Shown here: positions 27,437 to 34,139 of the stretch, piece after piece | Position numbering within the stretch: the stretch's first letter is position 1 | Layout: each line of letters opens with the position of its first letter | Assembly: GCA_963824085.1 (NCBI GenBank) | Contig: CAWGNT010000002.1 | Coordinates: 7,172-71,171 of the forward strand | From: JARRNE01 sp963824085 | GTDB taxonomy: Bacteria > Pseudomonadota > Gammaproteobacteria > Chromatiales > Chromatiaceae | Length of the DNA stretch: 64,000 bases | Direction of reading: 5' to 3' | Made by a program: the position numbers and the translations under genes | Notes under the pieces: generated by a model | Seen by the model: the letters and a program-made list of their open reading frames with translations, nothing else | Databases searched by the model: none | What the model was told of the DNA's origin: nothing

Positions 27437-28180
27437 ATGAACGCTTGCGCCACCAAGCCTCCCAAGTCCCTTCTCCGTAAGGTAGGACGCGCCGTCGTGG
27501 ACTTCGACATGATCCGCGGCGGTGACCGCCTCCTCCTCGGCGTGTCCGGCGGCAAGGACTCCTTGTCCCTCTTGCACATTCTGCTGCACCTCCGGACCTA
27601 CGCCCCGGTGCGGTTCGAGCTCGCGGTGCTGACCGTGGACCCGCAGGTGCCGGGATTCGACCCGGCACCACTCAGGGGTTACTACGAGCGGGTCGGCGTG
27701 CCCTGGTTCTACGAGCAGCAGCCCATCATGGACCAGGCCAAGGCGCACATGGACGGGGATTCGTTCTGCGCTTACTGCGCCCGTATGAAGCGGGGGATCA
27801 TGTACCGTGTGTGCCGCCGCGAGGGCTATGGGGTGCTTGCGCTGGCCCAGCATCTGGACGACTTGGCGGAGAGCCTGCTCATGTCGCTCTTCCACGGAGG
27901 GCAGCTGCGTACCATGAAGGCCCACTATGTGAACGACGAAGGGGATATCCGCATCATCCGGCCGCTCGTCTATTGCCGCGAGCGCCAGACTGCCGACTTC
28001 GCCGGCGCAGCCGGCCTTCCTGTGGTTCAAGACAGCTGTCCGGCCTGCTTCTCGGCGCCGACCCGCCGCGAGCACATGAAGGCGCTGCTGGCGCAGGAGG
28101 AGCAGACGCACCCGCATCTCTTCGCGAACATCCTACATGCCATCCGGCCGCTGCTGACCGAGGGGGCGACCAAAGGCTGA
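27437..28180 (+). CDS. TtcA-like PP-loop tRNA thiolation enzyme
   Basis: The 247-residue protein has the PP-loop SGGKDS (residues 37-42), an acidic AQHLDDLAES motif, and two cysteine pairs: C111 and C114 in FCAYCARMKRG, and DSCPACFSAPTRR near residue 205. TtcA adds sulfur to cytidine 32 of tRNA using ATP and an iron-sulfur cluster held by such cysteines. It is shorter than Escherichia coli TtcA (about 310), so a related thiolase of the TtcA/TtuA superfamily is possible. The ATG at 27437 was chosen because the upstream frame is only the palindromic repeat. Confidence 0.85.
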   Translation: MNACATKPPKSLLRKVGRAVVDFDMIRGGDRLLLGVSGGKDSLSLLHILLHLRTYAPVRFELAVLTVDPQVPGFDPAPLRGYYERVGVPWFYEQQPIMDQAKAHMDGDSFCAYCARMKRGIMYRVCRREGYGVLALAQHLDDLAESLLMSLFHGGQLRTMKAHYVNDEGDIRIIRPLVYCRERQTADFAGAAGLPVVQDSCPACFSAPTRREHMKALLAQEEQTHPHLFANILHAIRPLLTEGATKG

Positions 28181-28276
28181 CGCCGCTTCTGGTGCTTTGT
28201 CCCTGGCACCAGAGCGCTGCTTGCGGTGGTCTTGCGGCTCCCTAGCAGATCGGGAGAAGCAGAGCATCGAGGAGGC

Positions 28277-28302
28277 CGTACCCAAGCCGGAGCTTGGGTA
28301 CG
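28277..28302. repeat. CCCAAGC/GCTTGGG short hairpin, copy 3
   Basis: CGTACCCAAGC (28277-28287) pairs perfectly with GCTTGGGTACG (28292-28302) around CGGA. It lies 43 bp before the riboswitch promoter and may insulate the downstream operon from ttcA-like transcription. Confidence 0.7.
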
Positions 28303-28344
28303 AGGAGGGGTGTGGAGCCCGACTGCCAGTCGCGGTCGTCGCTG

Positions 28345-28372
28345 TTGCGCCTTCGCGCGGCCGTGCTATAGT
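28345..28372 (+). promoter_or_regulatory. Promoter of the fluoride-riboswitch operon
   Basis: TTGCGC (28345-28350), a 16-bp spacer and TATAGT (28367-28372) make a plausible sigma-70 promoter. Transcription would begin near 28379-28381, some 5 bases before the aptamer, which is the expected spacing for a riboswitch leader. Confidence 0.6.
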
Positions 28373-28385
28373 CGCGCCGTCGTAC

Positions 28386-28443
28386 GGGAGATGGCATTCC
28401 TCCCTGAACCGCCCGCTTCGGCTGATGATGCCTACGAGTCCCT
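28386..28443 (+). promoter_or_regulatory. Fluoride (crcB-type) riboswitch aptamer
   Basis: The sequence GGGAGATGGCATTCCTCCC folds as hairpin P1 with loop ATGGCATTC. It is followed by AACCGCC, a small GC hairpin (GCC CGCTTC GGC) and TGATGATGCCTACGA. The loop bases GGCAT pair with ATGCC to give the pseudoknot that characterises fluoride riboswitches; GGAGATGGCATTCCTCC and CTGATGATGCCTAC also match the known Pseudomonas aptamer as I recall it. Downstream, CCTAC (28431) can pair with GTAGG (28458) around CCC/GGGG, a possible competing anti-aptamer helix. No clear T-run terminator follows, so the expression platform is uncertain. By family, fluoride binding switches the downstream operon on. Confidence 0.9.
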
Positions 28444-28529
28444 CGAACGGGGATGCTGTAGGTGCGACATCGAGGCCGCCCCCGCTTACCTCTGTCCCTA
28501 TTCTTGAGGATTATGCCCGAAGGCGTCGC

Positions 28530-28742
28530 GTGAGCGCTGGTCGTTGCGGCCGAGCGAGCACCGGTGCGCCGGTCTCTGCAGACAGGAACAACGGAGGTTG
28601 CCTTGCCAACGACCAGGCGGTTTCGGCGCTGCTCCGCAGTTCGACGAGCGTCCTGGACAGGCGCTTTCCCCGCTGCGCCCTGCGCCTTTTGTTCGATCTC
28701 GGCATTCCCGCAGGCAAGGTCGCGCCGCACCGTCCGCGCTAG
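28530..28742 (+). CDS. Possible small ORF in the riboswitch leader
   Basis: A frame starting at GTG 28530 encodes 70 residues, ending LRLLFDLGIPAGKVAPHRPR, 12 bp before the first complex gene. A six-codon frame from ATG 28513 ends in the same GTGA. Third-position GC is high in its second half, as in real genes here, but no motif or good ribosome site was recognised. It may be a leader gene, a decayed gene or chance in GC-rich DNA. Confidence 0.3.
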   Translation: MSAGRCGRASTGAPVSADRNNGGCLANDQAVSALLRSSTSVLDRRFPRCALRLLFDLGIPAGKVAPHRPR

Positions 28743-28754
28743 GGGCGGCGGCAA

Positions 28755-29702
28755 GTGAGCTTGCGAGACGTTGCGTTGCAGGTGGCGCAGGTGACGACTG
28801 TGCTCCTGCTGGCACCGCTGCTGCAGGGTTTCATCCTGCAGGTCGAAGAGCGGGTCCAGCGCGCGCGGGGGCCCGGAATATTCCAGCCCTACCGGGATCT
28901 GTGGAAGCTGTTCCACAAGGAGCAGGTCGTCCCCGAGACCGCCTCTTGGGTGCACTGGACCGCGCCGGTCGTGGCGTTCGCCGCCATGTTGACCGTGCCG
29001 ATCCTGATCCCGGTGCTGACCGATTACCCGCTGCCGCTCTCGGACATGGGGGATATCCTCGGCGGCGGCCTCATCCTGGCCCTCGGGTCCTTCATGGTGA
29101 CCCTGTCCGGACTAGACGCCGGCGGTGCCTACGGCGGTATCGGCTCCAGCCGTGCCGTGATGCTCGCGATCCTCGCCGAGCCGACGCTGATCCTGGTGTT
29201 CGTGGGCATCACCCTCCTTGCCAAGTCGATGCTGCCGTTCGTCGTAAACCACCTGCTGGTGGGCAATCCCGCGGCCTACTGGAACCCGGAGCATCTGTTT
29301 CTCGTATTCGCGTTCTTCATCCTGCTGCTGATCGAGACCGACCGTCTGCCGGTTCACTCGAGCACGCACATCGAGGTCTACATGATCGAGGAGGCGCGCA
29401 TCCTCGAATACGCCGGGCCGTTGCTCGCCCTCCTCAAGTGGGCCTCGATGATGAAGCAGCTCATCCTGTACACGATCTTCTGCAACGTGCTTACCCTGCC
29501 ATGGGGACTGTCGCATCAGGGATCTGCACTCGGGGCCGCCGGCGCGGCCGGCGCCGTCCTGCTCAAGCTCGCGCTCGTCGCGCTTGCCGTCGTCGTGGTC
29601 GAGACCGCCCAGGCGCGGCTGCGCTTCTACCGCTACCAGGAGCCCCTTGCGGCGTCGTTCCTGCTCGCGGTCCTCGCGATCGTGGCGAACCAGCTGAGGT
29701 GA
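28755..29702 (+). CDS. hyfC: HyfC/HycD-like (NuoH-type) membrane subunit
   Basis: The 315-residue polytopic protein has the NuoH/HycD signatures: QGFILQVEERVQRARGPGIF near the first helix, PYRDLWKLFHKE, and IEVYMIEEARILEYAGP in a cytoplasmic loop between later helices. In respiratory complex I and hydrogenase-4 this subunit anchors the peripheral arm and forms part of the ion path at the quinone/ferredoxin module. The start is GTG. It is the first firm gene behind the fluoride riboswitch, and its stop overlaps the next start (GTGA). Confidence 0.93.
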   Translation: MSLRDVALQVAQVTTVLLLAPLLQGFILQVEERVQRARGPGIFQPYRDLWKLFHKEQVVPETASWVHWTAPVVAFAAMLTVPILIPVLTDYPLPLSDMGDILGGGLILALGSFMVTLSGLDAGGAYGGIGSSRAVMLAILAEPTLILVFVGITLLAKSMLPFVVNHLLVGNPAAYWNPEHLFLVFAFFILLLIETDRLPVHSSTHIEVYMIEEARILEYAGPLLALLKWASMMKQLILYTIFCNVLTLPWGLSHQGSALGAAGAAGAVLLKLALVALAVVVVETAQARLRFYRYQEPLAASFLLAVLAIVANQLR

Positions 29703-30385
29703 CCGTGCCGCTCGCCTCGCTCGACCCGCTCGCCGCCTCGCTCTTCAGCCTGCTCGCGATCGCGAGCCTTCTGATGGCGTTCGTGATGTTGGGCTCGCGC
29801 TGGCTGATGGACTATCTGTGGGCCTTCGCCGCCGAATCCTGGCTGATCGCTGCGCTGTCCGCCGCCGTTGCTTACTACGGGGGATTTCCGGAGCTCTATC
29901 TGGTGGCGGGGCTCACCATGATCGTACGCGGCCTGGTGCTGCCGTACCTGCTATTGCGCATCGTGCGGCGCCTCAACGTGGAGCGCGAGATTCACGAGGT
30001 GCTGCAGCCGAGCGCGGCGCTGGTCGTCGGCGCACTCGCGGTGATCTTTGCGTTCGTCGTGGCGCGCCACATCGGCTCCCGGCTCGACCTGACCGGCACC
30101 GTCTCCGTGCTCGCGCTCACCGTCATGCTGTCGATGCAGCTGATCGGGTTCCTCATGCTCGCCATCCGCCGCGAGGCGGTGAGCCAGATCCTCGGCCTGC
30201 TGGTGTTGGAGAACGGCATCTTCCTGGGCTCACAGGTCCTCGTGCCTGGGATGCCGCTGCTGATCGAAATGGTGATCCTGTTCGATCTCCTGGTGGTCGT
30301 GGTCTCCCTCGGCGTCCTGGTGCGTTACCTGATCGCGCACGTCGGAACGACGAGCACACGCGACCTCAAGCGCCTCGTGGGATAG
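29699..30385 (+). CDS. hyfE: HyfE-like hydrogenase-4 membrane subunit
   Basis: The 228-residue protein has six or seven predicted helices with a NuoK-like segment in its C-terminal half (ILGLLVLENGIFLGSQVLVPGMPLLIEM, with a buried glutamate; written here as ILGLLVLENGIF and LIEMVILFDLLVVVVS). This matches HyfE. It starts at GTG 29699, overlapping the hyfC stop; GTG 29705 is the alternative. The next gene starts one base after its stop codon. Confidence 0.88.
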   Translation: MTVPLASLDPLAASLFSLLAIASLLMAFVMLGSRWLMDYLWAFAAESWLIAALSAAVAYYGGFPELYLVAGLTMIVRGLVLPYLLLRIVRRLNVEREIHEVLQPSAALVVGALAVIFAFVVARHIGSRLDLTGTVSVLALTVMLSMQLIGFLMLAIRREAVSQILGLLVLENGIFLGSQVLVPGMPLLIEMVILFDLLVVVVSLGVLVRYLIAHVGTTSTRDLKRLVG

Positions 30386-30386
30386 G

Positions 30387-31850
30387 GTGACCGCGACACT
30401 GCTGCTCATTGTCCTCTTGGCACCGCTCACGGCGGTGCTTGCGATCCTCGCGATCCGTCGCGCGCGTGTCGCGGAGGCGCTCAATCTTGCGGCGAGCCTG
30501 CTGGTCTGCGCCGCAGCCCTGCCGCTGCCATGGCTCAGTCTGCGCACCACCACTCCCTATTGGGCGGGCTACGTCCTGCTCGATCCCCTGGGCGCCTGGG
30601 TGCTGGTGTGCACGGCACTCGTGTACCTGCTGGCGTCCATGTACGCAATCGGTTACATGCGCCTCCTCGGTGAAGAGCGGCGTCTGTACCGGTTCTACGC
30701 CCTGTTCGCGGGCTTCGCGCTCACCATGCTCGCGGCGCCGGTCATGAACAACGTCGGTGTCTACTGGATCACGGTCGAGCTCACGACCTTGGTCAGCACC
30801 TTTCTGGTCGGCTTCGAGCGCGGCCGCGACAGTATCGAGGCCGCCTGGAAGTACATCGTCATCGTCTCGGCAGGCATCAGCCTCGCCCTGCTCGGCACCA
30901 TGGTGTTCTACTGGGCCGGCAGCCTGGTGCTCGGGCCGAGCTACGACATGACGTGGGCGGCACTGCGCGAGGCTGCGCCGCGGCTCGACGCCGTGCTCGC
31001 GACCCTCGCCCTCTTCTTGGTGCTCATCGGCTACGGCACCAAGGTCGGGCTCGCGCCCATGCATACCTGGCTCCCGGATGCTCACAGCGAGGGTCCGGCA
31101 CCGGTCTCTGCAATGCTCTCGGGGGCCCTGCTCAACACGGCCATGCTCGGCATCGTTCGCTTCATCGGCATAGCGGATGCCGCTCGCCTTGGAGCACAGC
31201 TGCGCGCCGCACTGGTCGTGCTCGGTCTGGTGTCGGTCGCGGTGGCCGCGCTCTTCATCGTGCGCCAGCAGGACGTGAAACGGCTCATGGCGTACTCGAG
31301 TGTCGAGCACATGGGGGTGCTGGCACTGGGATTCGGGTTCGGCGGACCGCTCGGAATTGCCGGCGCCCTCTACCACATGGCCAATCATTCCCTGAACAAG
31401 TCTCTCATGTTCTTTGGTGCCGGAGTGGTGATGCGCGGTTACGGCACCAAGGACATGGGCTCGATTCGCGCCGTCTTGCGCTACGAGCCCACCGCGGGGG
31501 CGCTCTGGCTCGCGGGCGCCGTGGCGATCACCGGGGCGCCGCCGTTTGCCCTTTTTTTGAGCGAGGTCACCATCCTGCGCGCCGGGTGGGCCGGGGGGAA
31601 TGCGTGGGCGGTGGTCGCGCTGGCCCTGCTGTTGATCGTCGTGTTCATCGGGTTCATGAATCACGTTCAGCAAATGTATTTCGCCGACGTCGGCTCGGCG
31701 GGCGCGCCTCGGGCCCGCTGCAGCACCTGGTGCCTGCTCCCGATGTGGCTTGCGTTGATCCCGGTCCTGGTGCTGGGGCTCTGGTGGCCCGAAGGCCTGT
31801 GGCACTACTTCGCCGTGGTCTCCGCGCAGATCGGAGCGGGTGCGCCGTGA
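30387..31850 (+). CDS. hyfF: HyfF-like antiporter-type (NuoN/NuoM-like) subunit
   Basis: The 487-residue protein has about 14 helices with complex-I antiporter motifs: VYWITVELTTLVSTFLVGF (helix 5 glutamate), the lysine of YIVIVSAGISL, KVGLAPMHTWLPDAHSEGP after helix 7 and VKRLMAYSSVEHMG with its lysine. These form a proton (or sodium) half-channel. It is a candidate pump unit of the complex. The start at 30387 is GTG. Its stop overlaps the start of the large subunit (GTGA). Confidence 0.93.
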   Translation: MTATLLLIVLLAPLTAVLAILAIRRARVAEALNLAASLLVCAAALPLPWLSLRTTTPYWAGYVLLDPLGAWVLVCTALVYLLASMYAIGYMRLLGEERRLYRFYALFAGFALTMLAAPVMNNVGVYWITVELTTLVSTFLVGFERGRDSIEAAWKYIVIVSAGISLALLGTMVFYWAGSLVLGPSYDMTWAALREAAPRLDAVLATLALFLVLIGYGTKVGLAPMHTWLPDAHSEGPAPVSAMLSGALLNTAMLGIVRFIGIADAARLGAQLRAALVVLGLVSVAVAALFIVRQQDVKRLMAYSSVEHMGVLALGFGFGGPLGIAGALYHMANHSLNKSLMFFGAGVVMRGYGTKDMGSIRAVLRYEPTAGALWLAGAVAITGAPPFALFLSEVTILRAGWAGGNAWAVVALALLLIVVFIGFMNHVQQMYFADVGSAGAPRARCSTWCLLPMWLALIPVLVLGLWWPEGLWHYFAVVSAQIGAGAP

Positions 31851-33331
31851 ACGGCACCGAGCGCCGCGACCTCGACCCTGCGGAGCTCCCCGACGCCTGC
31901 CGCGGACTGCTGGCCGCGGGCGGGCGCATGCAGATGGCGTACGCCTGGTTTCCCGAGGCCGACGCGCCGGAGCTGCGCTATCTCGCCGCGGGAGAGCCGC
32001 AGCGGCCGTTCGGGCTCTGGTGCTGCCGGCCGTCCGCTGGCTCGCTTCCGAGTCTCGCCCAGCTGTCCCCGCTGCTCGGCTGGTACGAGCGCGAGATGAC
32101 GGACCTATGCGGGCTGAGCTTCGAGGGTCACCCGGAGCCCCTGCCGCTCGTGCTCCACGAAGGCGTGCACACGGTGGTGCCGCCGCTCCATCCACGCTAC
32201 CCGGCCGAGGAGCCCATCGCCTTCGAGCCGGAGGCATGGCAGTTGCCCGAGGTCCATGGGCGCGACGTGCAGCTGCTGCCGTGGGGACCGGTGCGTGCCG
32301 ACGTCGTCGAGTCGGCCCAGATGCTGTTCTTCTACATCGGCGAAGGCATCCTGCACTTCCATCCGCGTCTGTTCTTCAAGCACCGGGGCATGGAGCGGCT
32401 CTTCCAAGGGCGCGCGCCCGAGCGAGCGGTGGTGGTCGCCGAGCGCGTCTCAGGCGTGGGCAGCGTGGCCCACGCGCTCGCCTATTGCCAGGCGTTGGAG
32501 GGGGCGGCCGGCTGCAGAGTGCCGGCACGCGCACGGTGGCTGCGCGGGCTGCTCGCAGAGCTCGAGCGGCTGTACAACCATCTGCACTACCTCGGTCACC
32601 TTTGTCACACCACCACGCTGAAGGTCGGCGAGGCGGAAGGCAAGCTGCTCGAGGAGCGCGCGAAGCAGATCAACGGCCGGCTCACGGGCAGCCGCTTGCT
32701 GCGCAACCTGCTGGTGCCAGGGGGCCTGCGGCGCGAACTGGATACCGATGGTCTCGATGACGCGCTCGCGAGCCTGCGCGGCGAGGTGGGGCGTTATACC
32801 GCACGTCTCGAGCGTACCGACAGCCATCGCGACCGGCTCATCACGACCGGGGTGTTGAGCCGTGAGGCGGCCCGTGATCAGGGTGCAACCGGCCCCGTCG
32901 AACGTGCCTCGGGGCTCGATCGCGACCTCCGCCGCGACCACCCGTATGCCGGATACGAGGAGCTGCCGCCGGTGGTGGTCGTGCGGACGGCCGGTGACGC
33001 CTATGCGCGGATGCAGGTACGCATCGGCGAGATCGAGGCGAGCCTCGACTGGCTCCGGGAGGCGGTGCTGCGCATTCCGCAGGGGAGCGTGCGCACCGCG
33101 TGCGAGGTGCCTCCAGGTGCCGAGGGACTCGGCTGGAGCGAGTCCCCGCGCGGCACGCTGTACTACGCGGTGCACATGGACAAGCACGGGCGTCTCGCTC
33201 GGGTCAAGATCAAGTCTCCGTCCTTCTCCAACTGGCGCGTGTTTCCGTTCACCGTGCACGACAGCAACATGATGGACTACGCGATCAACGAGGCGAGCTT
33301 TGGTTTGACCATCGCCGGCTGCGATCGCTGA
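31847..33331 (+). CDS. hyfG: HycE/HyfG-like large subunit lacking Ni-Fe ligands (Ehr type)
   Basis: From GTG 31847 the protein has 494 residues. Residues 1-130 are the NuoC-like part (LGWYEREMTDLCGLSFEGHPE) and the rest is NuoD/hydrogenase-like. In active [NiFe] enzymes two CxxC pairs hold the metals. Here the first motif reads ERVSGVGSVAHALAYCQALE (199-218), with Ser and Gly in place of both cysteines of the CGIC motif, and the C-terminal DPCxxC region reads SFGLTIAGCDR, with both ligand positions changed. The protein also stops where hydrogenase precursors carry their processing tail. It therefore cannot bind Ni-Fe and belongs to the energy-converting hydrogenase-related (Ehr) type; its substrate is unknown. 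Confidence 0.88.
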   Translation: MNGTERRDLDPAELPDACRGLLAAGGRMQMAYAWFPEADAPELRYLAAGEPQRPFGLWCCRPSAGSLPSLAQLSPLLGWYEREMTDLCGLSFEGHPEPLPLVLHEGVHTVVPPLHPRYPAEEPIAFEPEAWQLPEVHGRDVQLLPWGPVRADVVESAQMLFFYIGEGILHFHPRLFFKHRGMERLFQGRAPERAVVVAERVSGVGSVAHALAYCQALEGAAGCRVPARARWLRGLLAELERLYNHLHYLGHLCHTTTLKVGEAEGKLLEERAKQINGRLTGSRLLRNLLVPGGLRRELDTDGLDDALASLRGEVGRYTARLERTDSHRDRLITTGVLSREAARDQGATGPVERASGLDRDLRRDHPYAGYEELPPVVVVRTAGDAYARMQVRIGEIEASLDWLREAVLRIPQGSVRTACEVPPGAEGLGWSESPRGTLYYAVHMDKHGRLARVKIKSPSFSNWRVFPFTVHDSNMMDYAINEASFGLTIAGCDR

Positions 33332-33341
33332 CGGAGGCGCG

Positions 33342-34139
33342 ATGCCGCTCTGGACCTTTTTCGGACTCCGCCAAGGCAAAGCGACCACCGGGTGGCCGCT
33401 GCGCGACGGTGATCATGGACAGTCGGGCGTGCTCGGCATGCCCCGGCTCGACCCCTCACGCTGTAACGAGGGTTGCCGCGAGTGTGCGCTCGTCTGCCCG
33501 ACGCAGGCCATTCGGACGGAGGACGGTACTCGGCTCGATCTGGACTACGGACGCTGTATCGTGTGTCAGCTCTGCACGGAGGCCTGTCCGACCGGGGCGC
33601 TGACGCCCTCGACCGACTGGGCGTTCGGCGTGAGTCGGCGTGAGGACTTGGTGTGGGCGGACACGGCGGCGTCCGAGCCCGAGCGGCGCCTTCAGGCGGG
33701 CATCCGCAGGGTCTTCGGCCGCAGTCTACATGTGCGCCACCTGGATGCGGGATCGTGCAACGGCTGCGAGTCGGAGCTGCGTGCGCTCAATAACCCGTTC
33801 TACAACCTGCACCGACTCGGCGTCTTCTTTACTCCCTCGCCGCGTTTCGCCGATCTGCTACTCGTCACCGGGCCCGTGACGTACGCCATGCGCGGTCCGC
33901 TGCGGGCCGCGTATGAGGCGATGCCGGAGCCGCGCTGGGTCATGGCGAGCGGCACCTGCGCCGTGTCGGGCGGGGTTGCGGGCGGGGGCTATGCCGCAGG
34001 GTGCGGACTCGAAGGGGTTGCGCCGGTGGACCTGTATCTGCCCGGCTGCCCGCCGAATCCGGCGGCGGTCATCGAGGCCCTGCTGATGCTGCTCGAGCGC
34101 ATGCCCCAGCGTGTGCTCGGAGGCCGCCTCCTTGTCTGA
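33342..34139 (+). CDS. hyfI: Fused ferredoxin and NuoB/HyfI-like iron-sulfur subunit
   Basis: The 265-residue protein joins two parts that are separate (HyfH and HyfI) in Escherichia coli. Residues 35-90 bind two [4Fe-4S] clusters: a variant C41-x3-C45-x2-C48-x3-C52 and a canonical C72-x2-C75-x2-C78-x3-C82. Residues 125-265 are NuoB-like with all four ligands of the terminal cluster: C139 and C142 (SCNGCE), C206 (GTCAVSGG) and C236 (LPGCPPNP). The electron path is thus intact although the large subunit has lost Ni-Fe. It starts 10 bp after the large-subunit gene. Confidence 0.92.
   Translation: MPLWTFFGLRQGKATTGWPLRDGDHGQSGVLGMPRLDPSRCNEGCRECALVCPTQAIRTEDGTRLDLDYGRCIVCQLCTEACPTGALTPSTDWAFGVSRREDLVWADTAASEPERRLQAGIRRVFGRSLHVRHLDAGSCNGCESELRALNNPFYNLHRLGVFFTPSPRFADLLLVTGPVTYAMRGPLRAAYEAMPEPRWVMASGTCAVSGGVAGGGYAAGCGLEGVAPVDLYLPGCPPNPAAVIEALLMLLERMPQRVLGGRLLV

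Noticed and set aside
30366..32237. Minus-strand open frame of 623 codons opposite the hyfF/hyfG-like genes
   Set aside because: Antisense shadow with low-complexity Arg/Gln/Glu/His content, opposite genes with clear family signatures.
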